From K189A clade bacterium (lineage in GTDB: Bacteria > Pseudomonadota > Gammaproteobacteria > Pseudomonadales > Azotimanducaceae): a stretch of 34,095 nt of DNA. Positions within the stretch are counted from its first letter, which is position 1. Every line of letters starts with the position of its first letter. Positions 16,566 to 24,673 of this stretch are shown one piece after another. A model generated the notes under the pieces. The model did not search any database. It was not told where the DNA came from and saw only the letters and a program-made list of their open reading frames with translations. The translations under genes and the position numbers were made by a program. The stretch is taken from contig CACOYI010000017.1 in assembly GCA_902631405.1 (NCBI GenBank), forward strand, positions 1 to 34,095, in the 5' to 3' direction.

Positions 16566-17834
16566 ATGGATTTTGACATACCACCCAGGTTGCAATCTTA
16601 TCTGAGTGAGCTCGACGATTTTATCAAATCAGATATAAAGCCTTTAGAGAACCAAGACGACAATATTCGTTTTTTTGACCACCGGCGAGAGGACGCAAGA
16701 ACAGATTGGGAAAGGAATGGATTACCCAACGAGGAGTGGGAGGAGTTACTCGTTAAAGCAAAGCGGCTAGCGGACGCTGCGGGCCACTACAGATATCCTT
16801 TCCCAAAGGAGTACGGCGGAAAGGAAGGCACTAATCTCGATATGGCTATCATTCGAGAGCATTTGGCAGTAAAAGGATTGGGCCTTCACAATGATTTGCA
16901 AAATGAACATTCCATTGTCGGCAACAATGTCGGTTTACTGTTGATGATCGAGTATGGGACCGATGAGCAGAAAAAAGAGTGGATTGACGCTCTAGCTGAA
17001 AGCAAAGCAGGTTTTGCGTTTGGGATCACCGAGCCTGAACACGGCTCTGATGCGACTCACATGGAAACTCACGCTGAGAGAGATGGTGATGAGTGGGTGA
17101 TTAATGGAGCAAAGACGTGGAACACCGGTATTCATAAAGCGAAATACGATCTAATTTTTGCTCGGACTGACGGTAAAGCAGGGGATGGTAAAGGCATCAC
17201 GGCATTTCTAACGCCTACGGATAGCGAGGGCTTTAAGATAGAGGAAATGATGTGGACTTTTAATATGCCCACTGATCATGGCCGTATTTCTCTAAAGGAT
17301 GTTCGCGTGCCGCATTCAGCTATCTTTGGGGGTGAAGGAAAAGGACTGCAAGTCGTACAGCATTTCTTTAACGAGAACCGAATTAGGCAGGCGGCCTCTT
17401 CCTTAGGTGCTGCGCAGTTTTGCATTAATGAATCTATCGAGTACGCGAAACATAGAGCGCCTTTTGGAAAGCCTTTATCAACAAATCAAGGGATCCAGTT
17501 TCCTTTGGTAGAGCTCCAAACCCAATGTGAAATGTTAAGGGCTTTGATTCACAAGACCGCGTGGCAGATGGACGAATACGGGGCCTTTTCGGTCTCGGAT
17601 AAGGTTTCAATGTGCAATTACTGGTCTAATCGCCTTTGCTGTGAGTCTGCGGATCGTGCTATGCAAGTACATGGCGGCTTGGGTTACTCAAGACATAAAC
17701 CGTTTGAACATATTTACAGGCACCACAGGCGATACCGCATAACGGAAGGAGCAGAGGAAATCCAGATGAGGAGGGTCGCTGGCTACCTGTTTGGTTTTAT
17801 GAATCAGCGTGCTCCTAAAGGGGTGGACGAGTAA
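16566..17834 (+). CDS. Acyl-CoA dehydrogenase family protein (ACAD10/11- or LvaC-like)
   Basis: This 422-residue protein is a member of the longer acyl-CoA dehydrogenase group that pairs with a kinase-like protein. Motifs are FPKEYGGKEG, GITEPEHGSDATHM, NGAKTWNTGIHKAKYD, MQVHGGLGYSRHKPFEHIYR and RITEGAEEIQMR, the last with a candidate catalytic Glu394. It has a strong GGGGAGAG ribosome binding site before the ATG at 16566. The downstream gene encodes a phosphotransferase. In the levulinate pathway (LvaA/LvaC) and in mammalian ACAD10/ACAD11, such a pair phosphorylates a 4-hydroxyacyl-CoA and then removes the phosphate to give an enoyl-CoA. That role here is inferred from the pairing. Confidence 0.9.
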   Translation: MDFDIPPRLQSYLSELDDFIKSDIKPLENQDDNIRFFDHRREDARTDWERNGLPNEEWEELLVKAKRLADAAGHYRYPFPKEYGGKEGTNLDMAIIREHLAVKGLGLHNDLQNEHSIVGNNVGLLLMIEYGTDEQKKEWIDALAESKAGFAFGITEPEHGSDATHMETHAERDGDEWVINGAKTWNTGIHKAKYDLIFARTDGKAGDGKGITAFLTPTDSEGFKIEEMMWTFNMPTDHGRISLKDVRVPHSAIFGGEGKGLQVVQHFFNENRIRQAASSLGAAQFCINESIEYAKHRAPFGKPLSTNQGIQFPLVELQTQCEMLRALIHKTAWQMDEYGAFSVSDKVSMCNYWSNRLCCESADRAMQVHGGLGYSRHKPFEHIYRHHRRYRITEGAEEIQMRRVAGYLFGFMNQRAPKGVDE

Positions 17835-17844
17835 AACCATAGCA

Positions 17845-19320
17845 ATGGTTATGGAACAGAAGAATTCCAGCTCAGGGAATACTGGGCGCTCTGAAGCAAT
17901 CTTCGATCTTTTAAAAACTGTCCTCACTCGTGAGATACCAGAATTTTCGGAATTGCGTTCGCTGGACAGACTCTCGGGGGGTGCTAGTCAAGAAACATAT
18001 TGTATCGAGTTATTAACTCAAGACGGTACGTTGAAATTGGCGATGCGGCGGGCTAGCGGTGGCGAGCAACGAGAAATATCGGCACAGTATCCAGGGCTAG
18101 CAACGGAGGCGCTGTTGATGCGCACAGCGTCAGCTGCAGGTGTCCCCGAGCCTGAGATTCTATATGTGCTTAAGCCCGAAGATAGCTTAGGTGATGGTTT
18201 TATTATGAGCTGGCTCGATGGTTTTACGCTCGGGGCGCAAATAGTTAAGGCGCCAGAGCTTCAGGTAATTCGACCAAAACTCGCTTTTCTTTTTGGCGAG
18301 ACTTTAGCTCGAATCCATGGGATTGATGTCGAGAAAACGGGCCTGAAAAATCACCTACAGTTCGTGAGTCCGCGCGAGTACGTTGAACAAACCTGGGATA
18401 GATATAAGGCATTCGGGACTGCACAACCGATGATCGATTTTACAGCGAGATGGTTGCTTGAGAATATTCCGGCTGATTATTCCCCATCTCTGGTTCACAA
18501 CGATTATCGGAATGGCAACATCATGGTTGACGAAAGTGGTGTTGTGGCGGTTCTTGATTGGGAAGTCGCGCACATTGGTGACCCAATGAGGGACCTTGGT
18601 TGGATGTTATGTCATTCCTGGCGATTTGGTAGGTCGGAATTACCGGTTGGAGGAGTTGGTCAGATAGATGATTTTGTCTCCGGTTATGAATCTGTTTCCG
18701 GGACCAAAGTTGATCCGGAGGCCTTATTATTCTGGCAAGTCTTTGGCTCGTTTTGGTGGGCCGTTGGATGCTTGTCTATGGCTGAGCATTATCGGACGGG
18801 TCCAGACAAAACCGTTGAACGCCCGGCAATCGGCCGAAGAAGTTCGGAATGTCAGATTGATTGCGTTAATTTGCTAATTCCGGGGTTTGCTGACGTGGTT
18901 ACTAATTCAAGGACCGAGGAACCTGATCAGATGCCCTCTAGCGAGGAGCTTTTAAAAAGTGTTGTTGATTTTCTTCGTGGTGAAGTTATGTCTGCGACTG
19001 AAGGAAGGAATCGTTTCTTGTCACGAGTAGCGGCAAATTCCCTTGACATAGTGCTTCGAGAAAAACAGCTCGGCGCAATAGCGCTTGAAAAAGAATATGA
19101 GCGATTAAAGATACTGCTCAATGAGGATTCAGATCAGCGATTACTTAACGATCTGAGATGGGATTTAGTCTATCGTTTGCGTGACGATTATAAGGCTCTT
19201 GACCAAGAACTGTTGCAGTTCCATCTCCGTTCGACCGTCGTCAATCAAATCGCGATAGATCAACCCAAATATCCTGGTTTCGCGGAGGCATTACAATCGA
19301 ATAAGAAGGGAGGAGCCTGA
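17845..19320 (+). CDS. Phosphotransferase family protein fused to a C-terminal DUF6285-like domain
   Basis: Residues 1 to about 345 form an aminoglycoside-phosphotransferase-like (APH) kinase domain. It has a nucleotide loop LSGGASQETY near residue 45, the catalytic HNDYRNGN with Asp220 and Asn225, and the metal-binding Asp238 in LDWE. Family members next to acyl-CoA dehydrogenases phosphorylate hydroxyacyl-CoAs. Residues 363-491 resemble DUF6285, an all-helical domain usually encoded as a separate small gene beside these kinases, with PSSEELLKSVVDFL, RVAANSLDIV and an ending like HLRSTVVNQIAIDQPKYPGF. The ATG at 17845 is chosen over a GTG at 17809; neither has a clear ribosome binding site. 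The SDR gene follows after 1 base. Confidence 0.85.
   Translation: MVMEQKNSSSGNTGRSEAIFDLLKTVLTREIPEFSELRSLDRLSGGASQETYCIELLTQDGTLKLAMRRASGGEQREISAQYPGLATEALLMRTASAAGVPEPEILYVLKPEDSLGDGFIMSWLDGFTLGAQIVKAPELQVIRPKLAFLFGETLARIHGIDVEKTGLKNHLQFVSPREYVEQTWDRYKAFGTAQPMIDFTARWLLENIPADYSPSLVHNDYRNGNIMVDESGVVAVLDWEVAHIGDPMRDLGWMLCHSWRFGRSELPVGGVGQIDDFVSGYESVSGTKVDPEALLFWQVFGSFWWAVGCLSMAEHYRTGPDKTVERPAIGRRSSECQIDCVNLLIPGFADVVTNSRTEEPDQMPSSEELLKSVVDFLRGEVMSATEGRNRFLSRVAANSLDIVLREKQLGAIALEKEYERLKILLNEDSDQRLLNDLRWDLVYRLRDDYKALDQELLQFHLRSTVVNQIAIDQPKYPGFAEALQSNKKGGA
18916..18933 (+). promoter_or_regulatory. Possible internal translation start for the DUF6285-like domain
   Basis: GAGGA (18916-18920) lies 10 bases before an in-frame ATG at 18931, exactly where the DUF6285-like domain begins. 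This could be the relic of a formerly separate gene, or a working internal start giving a free 129-residue protein from the same message. Confidence 0.35.
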
Positions 19321-19321
19321 T

Positions 19322-20125
19322 ATGGGAAAATTAGAAGGCAAGGTCGCAGTGATCACTGGAGGTATTAGTGGTATTGGTAGATCAACCGCTGAAAGATTTC
19401 TAGCTGAAGGCGCAAGAGTTGTTGTATCCGATATTAACGCTGATCGGGGGTCTTCAGTACAAGAAGAATTTAAATCCCGCGGGGCTGATCTTGAATTTAT
19501 CAAGGCTGATGTCGCAAGTGAATCCAGCCAATCTGAGCTTTTTGAGCAAGTTGTCGATAGGTATCAAAGCCTCGACATCGTGGTTGCTGCTGCAGGAATT
19601 TCATCCGCAAACTATGTGAGCGGAGAGGTAAGGCCGGTCGGGGAGGATCCAGAGGAAAACTTTCTTATTAATCGCCCTTTATCGGATTGGCAGAGAGTTA
19701 TTGATGTGAATCTCACCGGTGTCGCTATAACGGACAAGCTTGCGGCGAATCACATGTTGCGATTAGACAGAGGGGGCTGCATTGTAAACATCGCCTCAAT
19801 AGCGGCGCATGTTCCGTTGGCTGGAGCGGCGGACTACTGTGTCTCGAAATCCGGCGTGGTGATGCTAACTAAAGTTTTTGCAACGGAACTTGCCTCCACA
19901 AAAGTCAGGGTTAATGCGGTCGGACCTGGCTTCATTGAAACTCCGATGACTGCGAGTATCAGGCAGTCACCTGAGTGGCAGGAGATGGTGATGCAGTTGA
20001 CTCCAATGCAGCGATTCGGTCAACCGAATGAGATTGCCAATGCAGTATTATTTTTGGCGTGCGAGGAATCCAGCTATTTCACAGGCCAAACGCTTTTCCC
20101 AAATGGTGGAATGAACGTCAGTTAG
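19322..20125 (+). CDS. Short-chain dehydrogenase/reductase (SDR)
   Basis: This 267-residue protein is a classical SDR with TGGISGIG at residues 12-19 and Asp37 after the second strand, pointing to NAD use. The active site comprises Asn130 in VNLTG, Ser159 and the pair Tyr172/Lys176 (YCVSK). The usual NNAG is AAAG here, and an extra segment of roughly 10-12 residues precedes SDWQRVIDVNLTG. The C-terminus ends with FTGQTLFPNGGM, typical of the FabG-like group. GGGAGGAG precedes the ATG, which lies 1 base after the kinase-fusion stop. Its placement suggests oxidation of a hydroxyacyl intermediate in the same pathway. Its stop overlaps the convergent PLP-enzyme gene by 8 bases. Confidence 0.9.
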   Translation: MGKLEGKVAVITGGISGIGRSTAERFLAEGARVVVSDINADRGSSVQEEFKSRGADLEFIKADVASESSQSELFEQVVDRYQSLDIVVAAAGISSANYVSGEVRPVGEDPEENFLINRPLSDWQRVIDVNLTGVAITDKLAANHMLRLDRGGCIVNIASIAAHVPLAGAADYCVSKSGVVMLTKVFATELASTKVRVNAVGPGFIETPMTASIRQSPEWQEMVMQLTPMQRFGQPNEIANAVLFLACEESSYFTGQTLFPNGGMNVS

Positions 20126-21164
20126 TCTTGAAATCGTCCTGATAGGCGCTGAGACTTGCCTGGCCTCCGGTGTGCAAGAAAACAACATCGCTCGATTCAT
20201 CGAAGGAGCCAATATTGATTTGGTCGATGAGGCAGGCGGCGGCTTTGCCGGAGTAAACGGGGTCTAATAAAATACCCTCCAGGCTCGCAAAGAGCCGAAT
20301 TGCATCGAATGTTTCTTCGTTGGGAATTCCATAGCCCTCGCCGAAGTAGGCGTGATTGACCAAAATACTATCCTGATCCAGAGGTCGGTTTTTAGAGGGG
20401 AAAAGTTCCCGCATTTTCTCAAGAATGCCCGAAATACGAGATTTCAGGGCTGAAGGGTTTTCATGGAACACGTTTGTACCAAGAATTTTTGCATTGTGTT
20501 CTAGAAGCTCTGCGCCAAATATCAAGCCTGCTTGCGTTGCCGCGCTAGCAGACGCATGCACAATATCGGTCACATAAAAATCAGCCTGATCTGTAATTTC
20601 TTGAAATGCGTGGGCATAGCCCATGGCCCCTATCGGACTTGATCCTCCGGGTGGAATTTCATAGAAGATTTTGCCCTCTTTATTAAGCAGCTCTATAGTT
20701 TCGTCTCGACTCTTTTCGAGCTCATCTATTGGGACAATCGTTAAATTTGCGCCCAAGATTTCATTTAAAAGAATGTTGCCATTGGCTCGATAGTTGGTCG
20801 TGGAGTTTCTAACTCTCTCAGTTAACAGCAGGTGGCAATCGATTCCGAATTTAGCGCAGGCCGCCGCGGTTTGCCTCGCGTGATTAGATTGTACGGCTCC
20901 ATAGGTAATGATTGCCTCTGCATTTTTTGCTATCGCGTCTGCTAGGAGGAATTCGAGCTTTCTTGTTTTATTACCGCCGGTAGCAAGTCCCGAGCAGTCA
21001 TCCCGTTTGATCCAAATCCTGGGACCGTTAAGCTCGCTGCTTAATCGATCAAGAGATTCTAGCGGTGTAGGCCAGAATCCAAGTTGCTTCCTGGACAAGT
21101 TACTGCTCCAGTGCTCTGCCATGCGTTCTCTATTTTTTTTCTGCTCCATTGAAGTTTTGGTCAT
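20118..21164 (-). CDS. PLP-dependent enzyme, D-cysteine desulfhydrase/ACC deaminase family
   Basis: This protein of up to 348 residues belongs to the fold-type II PLP family that includes D-cysteine desulfhydrase and 1-aminocyclopropane-1-carboxylate deaminase. It shows GFWPTPLE, KRDDCSGLATGGNKTRKLEF with the PLP lysine in GGNK, and the substrate-loop GAVQSNHARQ. It also has DPVYSGKA near the C-terminus. The phosphate-binding loop, usually GSGGT in D-cysteine desulfhydrases, reads ASASAAT here. ATG codons at 21164 and 21122 are both possible; the second gives a length (334) closer to the family norm. Release of ammonia and a keto acid from an amino acid is likely; the substrate is open. Confidence 0.85.
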   Translation of the reverse strand: MTKTSMEQKKNRERMAEHWSSNLSRKQLGFWPTPLESLDRLSSELNGPRIWIKRDDCSGLATGGNKTRKLEFLLADAIAKNAEAIITYGAVQSNHARQTAAACAKFGIDCHLLLTERVRNSTTNYRANGNILLNEILGANLTIVPIDELEKSRDETIELLNKEGKIFYEIPPGGSSPIGAMGYAHAFQEITDQADFYVTDIVHASASAATQAGLIFGAELLEHNAKILGTNVFHENPSALKSRISGILEKMRELFPSKNRPLDQDSILVNHAYFGEGYGIPNEETFDAIRLFASLEGILLDPVYSGKAAACLIDQINIGSFDESSDVVFLHTGGQASLSAYQDDFKTN

Positions 21165-21187
21165 TGCTCGCGTCTCGAGTTTTCGGC

Positions 21188-22081
21188 TTAGAGTTGCGCA
21201 CCGAGGCGGGTTATACAATTCTGAGCAGCTTTGATTCCCTGATTGATATGCTTCCGGCTAATAATTCGTTTCCTCATCGGTAATCTAACCAGGGATTGAA
21301 CTAGTCCAGCGTTGAAAGCGTCCCCACAACCGGTGGGGTCTTTTGTCTCTCTGTTGAAACTAAAAGAGTATCGGCTTGTAGCGCCTCCAACCCTAACCGT
21401 TATTGGCTTTTCTCCATCCGTAACGATGATCGTCTTTTTCTCTGATATTTCGCGACTCATGAATTTTGCTTCGTAAGCGTTGCCGATAAACCAATCCCAG
21501 GAATCCGATAACTCACCAATCTCATTTTGAGAGAGTTGGTCTAAATATTGGCCTGGATTCCAGATTATAAGGGGACGTCTTTTAAGCTTTTTGAAATAAG
21601 CGAGCGTGATTTTCGTAAGAGTATGCGGGAAGGGGGCGCAAATCAGGATTTCCACATTTTTCAACTTTTCTTGCAAAGATAAGAGGTGTCGCTCCCAGGT
21701 TTTTGCTCTAATCGAAGGTCCAGGATAGAACGCGGTGAACTGTTCGCCCTGTGGGTCTGTTATCACAAAGCCACGAGATGTCTTTCCTCGCACGCGGATA
21801 ATCCCATTCAAGGGTACTCCCTTTGATCCAAGACGATCCAAGTAAGGTGCATCGTCTTGCTTACCAGATATGCTTAAGAGAGTAGAAGCTATGCCGAAAG
21901 ATGACAGTCCGATGGCTATATTTGCGCCGCATCCCCCAAATCTGCTGATTGGTGCAGTTATCTTTAGATTCAATGAATTTTTAGTCTCAACCTTCCCCAT
22001 GCTACGAGTAGTGGAAATTTGGTCATATGCGATGGACCCTAGCACCGCTATTTTTTCAGTCCGGTCACGCTTTTTTTTCAT
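21188..22081 (-). CDS. PfkB-family carbohydrate/nucleoside kinase
   Basis: This 297-residue protein is a ribokinase-like (PfkB) sugar or nucleoside kinase. The N-terminal GSIAYDQI, the FGGCGANIAIGLSSFG block (GGxGxN-type motif) and the C-terminal DPTGCGDAFNAG with catalytic Asp254 are diagnostic. The ITDPQGEQFTAFYPGPS segment resembles a proteobacterial group annotated as adenosine kinase-like. The first codons are ATG followed by a run of eight A, a possible slippery tract, and no ribosome binding site is seen. The gene overlaps the upstream DUF454 gene by 17 bases, so coupling is likely. The phosphoryl acceptor is uncertain. Confidence 0.85.
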   Translation of the reverse strand: MKKKRDRTEKIAVLGSIAYDQISTTRSMGKVETKNSLNLKITAPISRFGGCGANIAIGLSSFGIASTLLSISGKQDDAPYLDRLGSKGVPLNGIIRVRGKTSRGFVITDPQGEQFTAFYPGPSIRAKTWERHLLSLQEKLKNVEILICAPFPHTLTKITLAYFKKLKRRPLIIWNPGQYLDQLSQNEIGELSDSWDWFIGNAYEAKFMSREISEKKTIIVTDGEKPITVRVGGATSRYSFSFNRETKDPTGCGDAFNAGLVQSLVRLPMRKRIISRKHINQGIKAAQNCITRLGAQL

Positions 22082-22343
22082 TGAGCACGCGCTTGACTGC
22101 TTTAGCGAGGTAATTCGGCCTTTTTCTCCATGGCACGATTCTACTGTTACGAATCTCTGATATTAGTGAATACAGACGAGGATAATCTCTCAGTTGATTC
22201 TCAAACTTGGGAGACACTTTCAAAAGGCACAACGCAGAAATTGCAAAGAAAACTATGCTCGGCGAGAAGGGTAAGAAGATAGCCACTACACCTGTGATAA
22301 AGAATATGATCGATAGGGCACCTAAAAGGCCTTTTGTAAACAT
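22065..22343 (-). CDS. DUF454 (YbaN-like) small membrane protein
   Basis: This 92-residue protein resembles DUF454/YbaN inner-membrane proteins. It has two adjacent hydrophobic segments (GLLGALSIIFFITGVVAIFL and the following SIVFFAISALCLL), then SPKFENQLRDYPRLYSLISE and a basic tail. An open frame extends back to 22466, but it would run through the whole divergent region. The ATG at 22343 coincides with the family N-terminus, although no ribosome binding site is evident. Function of the family is unknown. It is divergent from the DsbA-like gene and overlaps the kinase gene. Confidence 0.75.
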   Translation of the reverse strand: MFTKGLLGALSIIFFITGVVAIFLPFSPSIVFFAISALCLLKVSPKFENQLRDYPRLYSLISEIRNSRIVPWRKRPNYLAKAVKRVLNEKKA

Positions 22344-22465
22344 ATCGAAAACGCACTGTCGGCTTTGTCTCAAGCATAGGGAACTTATATAAATTTTTGA
22401 ACAAGAAAAAATTTCCAGCAAACGTCTTATGCTAGGCTGCGACGTAAAAAGTGCGGCGTGTTCCA
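22344..22465. other. Divergent AT-rich intergenic region
   Basis: This 122-base region separates the DUF454 gene (minus) and the DsbA-like gene (plus) and must hold both start signals. It is AT-rich with a TTATATAAATTTTT core near 22385. I could not find a properly spaced -35/-10 pair for either direction, and neither gene has a clear Shine-Dalgarno sequence, so transcripts may be nearly leaderless. Confidence 0.4.
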
Positions 22466-23101
22466 ATGTTAAAGATAGAGATCTTCTCAGACGTAATTTG
22501 TCCCTGGTGTTTTATTGGCAGTAAACGGATAAGAAGAGTCATTCATGATGAAATGCTAGACGGCATAGAGATCATCCACAGGCCATACCAATTATCTCCA
22601 AGGCTTCCCAAGGAAGGCCGGGAACGTCGGCAAGCTACGAAAACTCGTGATGGTGACACCCACGATTCAGCTGGGATGCCTGAACACTTGTTTCAAGAGG
22701 CGAGTGAAGAGGGAATTGAGTTCAACTATGAAAATATCCGCTATGTTCCAAACACAGAAAACGTTCATTTGCTCATAGAGCGAGCGCGTCAGATTGACCG
22801 CGCAAACGAACTTGTCGATCTTTTTTTTGAGGCTTACTTCTCTTCGGGCCTTGATCTCAGGGAGGACCAGTTGTTGATAGATATTGGAACTAGTATTGGT
22901 TTGACTTCGGAGGATGTCATTGGGGCAATAGTATCCCCAGTTCACAAAAAGGAGCTGGTGAACCAACGAGAGCGAGCCGAGGATTTTGGTATTTCTGGGG
23001 TACCTGGCTTTTTACTTGATAATCGTTACGTGATTCCTGGCACACAAAGCGCGGAAACTTTATCTCAAATTTTGCGTAGAGTTCTGGAGAAAGTAGCCTA
23101 A
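22466..23101 (+). CDS. DsbA-family oxidoreductase (FrnE-like)
   Basis: This 211-residue protein is a thioredoxin-fold DsbA-like protein of the FrnE group, cytoplasmic because it lacks a signal peptide. The CPWC active site (Cys12, Cys15) follows MLKIEIFSDVI, and the cis-proline loop is GISGVPGF near residue 175. The inserted helical domain includes HLLIERARQIDRANELVDLFFEAYF. FrnE proteins are thiol-disulfide isomerases or relate to polyketide and stress functions. ATG at 22466 is favoured over GTG at 22451 because it matches the family N-terminus. NAD kinase follows after 47 bases. Confidence 0.87.
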   Translation: MLKIEIFSDVICPWCFIGSKRIRRVIHDEMLDGIEIIHRPYQLSPRLPKEGRERRQATKTRDGDTHDSAGMPEHLFQEASEEGIEFNYENIRYVPNTENVHLLIERARQIDRANELVDLFFEAYFSSGLDLREDQLLIDIGTSIGLTSEDVIGAIVSPVHKKELVNQRERAEDFGISGVPGFLLDNRYVIPGTQSAETLSQILRRVLEKVA

Positions 23102-23148
23102 AATCTCAGAAAGTCTGGAATCAAATAGGTCTAGAGGCGAGAAATAAG

Positions 23149-24045
23149 GTGAGCGGGTTTTTTTCAAAAGTTGCTGTCGTGGCGAGCCGAAGCAGCATGA
23201 TAATAAAAGACAGCATTGTCTTAGTGTCAAAGCATCTCTCCTCCCATGGGGTCTCGGTTTATCTGGATGATCCAACTGCTACTCTATTCCCCGGTCTAAC
23301 CACTGAGCGACTATCAACCGAACAGCTTGGAGAAATGGATTTGGTTGTCGTTGTTGGCGGTGACGGGAGTATCTTAGGTTACGGGAGGGCACTTTCCGCC
23401 GATTCAACACCAGTGGTAGGGGTAAACAGGGGCGGTTTGGGATTCTTAGCCGCTATTTCTCCCGATCAGATAGAAGAAAAATTTGCGGAGATACTTGCAG
23501 GCGATTATCTGGTAGAAGAGCATTTTTTAATCCAGGCTGAAGTTGTAAGAGCAGGAGAAATCGTCGCGTGCCAGACAGCCCTGAATGATGTTGTGTTAGA
23601 TACTGGTCGGTCTGCTCGCATGTTAGAGTTTGAACTGTGGATAGACGATGCTTATGTTTATAACCAAAAGTCAGACGGGTTAATTATCGCCACCCCGACG
23701 GGGTCGACGGCCTACTCTCTCTCGGCAGGAGGCCCAATAATGCACCCCTCCCTAGATGCTCTCGTAATCGTTCCGATGTTTCCACATACTTTGACGTCTA
23801 GGCCTCTTGTTGTGCCCAGCGACAAGACCCTCAGAGTAAAGCTTTTGGAAAGTGTGGACGACGAGCCACAAGTCAGTTGTGATTCGCAGGTGCACGTGCC
23901 TCTGGTATCAGGTGACGAGCTCGTAGTACGAAGGCTAACTGAACCGCTGAGGCTCTTATATCCGAGGGAGCACAATTTTTATGAAGCGTGCAGAAGCAAG
24001 TTAGATTGGGGAAGTCGACTCGGGGACCGCTCCAAAAACAGCTAA
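23149..24045 (+). CDS. nadK: NAD kinase
   Basis: This 298-residue enzyme phosphorylates NAD to NADP in the cytoplasm. It has the GGDG motif at residues 70-73 (VVVVGGDGSILGYGR), the NDVVL segment, the conserved SDGLIIATPTGSTAYSLSAG loop and the PLVVPSD region of the bacterial family. It starts with GTG at 23149, preceded by GAGGCGAG at a somewhat long distance. The stop overlaps that of the convergent nucleotidyltransferase gene by four bases. Confidence 0.93.
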   Translation: MSGFFSKVAVVASRSSMIIKDSIVLVSKHLSSHGVSVYLDDPTATLFPGLTTERLSTEQLGEMDLVVVVGGDGSILGYGRALSADSTPVVGVNRGGLGFLAAISPDQIEEKFAEILAGDYLVEEHFLIQAEVVRAGEIVACQTALNDVVLDTGRSARMLEFELWIDDAYVYNQKSDGLIIATPTGSTAYSLSAGGPIMHPSLDALVIVPMFPHTLTSRPLVVPSDKTLRVKLLESVDDEPQVSCDSQVHVPLVSGDELVVRRLTEPLRLLYPREHNFYEACRSKLDWGSRLGDRSKNS

Positions 24046-24659
24046 TTTCGTGAATAAGCTAAATCTTGGGGACTATCTATGTCCATAACGATCCCGTAGT
24101 CATCAACCGTGATATTTTTGACATCCCTCGCGTGGCTGGAAATTATCGCTTTCGCCCCAAGGTCGCCCTGGATGGAACCAAGAAGAGGGAAAAGATCTTT
24201 CGAGAATCCAACCGGATGTCCGGCAGCCGGTCGGTTTTCAGCTTCTGAAATGGTTTTCAATTCCGACTTTAAAACAGGTCGCAGAATCTTAGGTTTTTCC
24301 AAAATGGCAACTCGAACGAGCTCATCCAAAGTTTTCTGCTGAATGAAAGGCATATCCAGAAAACCTAGAAACCCGAAGTCCCAACCCAGGCTCGAGAATC
24401 CACGAGCTATAGTATGACCCATGCCAAGTTCAGCCTTTTCGAACCGAATAACCTCGTCTTGCTCACGAGCGCGAAAGCTAGGCGCTAGTTTTTCGAGTTC
24501 ATCGTCCGGCCTAATAACAATTCTTAAACGATCAAAAGCCATTTGATAGAGGTTGATTGTTGTTCCGGCTAGAGTGTTCCCTCCGAGCTCTGTAACTCTC
24601 TTGTCTTTACCGAAGCGTTTTGAAAAACCAGCCCCGGCTAAAACTACTCCAACATCCAC
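24042..24659 (-). CDS. MobA/MocA-like nucleotidyltransferase
   Basis: This 205-residue protein is a nucleotide-transferase-like enzyme of the MobA/MocA type. The N-terminal VGVVLAGAGFSKRFGKDKRV carries the nucleotide-binding loop, FLGFLDMPFI the DMP metal site, and GHPVGFSKDLFPLL...QGDLGAK the C-terminal signature. MocA adds CMP to molybdopterin to make the cytosine dinucleotide cofactor of xanthine-dehydrogenase-family enzymes. The first codon is GTG with no clear ribosome binding site. It is 14 bases downstream of xdhC, which strongly suggests cofactor supply to a molybdenum hydroxylase encoded elsewhere. Confidence 0.82.
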   Translation of the reverse strand: MDVGVVLAGAGFSKRFGKDKRVTELGGNTLAGTTINLYQMAFDRLRIVIRPDDELEKLAPSFRAREQDEVIRFEKAELGMGHTIARGFSSLGWDFGFLGFLDMPFIQQKTLDELVRVAILEKPKILRPVLKSELKTISEAENRPAAGHPVGFSKDLFPLLGSIQGDLGAKAIISSHARDVKNITVDDYGIVMDIDSPQDLAYSRN

Positions 24660-24673
24660 AATGAAATATCAAT

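Noticed and set aside
22344-22466. N-terminal extension of the DUF454 protein up to 22466
   Set aside because: The extra 41 residues do not resemble the family and would reach the start of the divergent DsbA-like gene; the family N-terminus matches the ATG at 22343.
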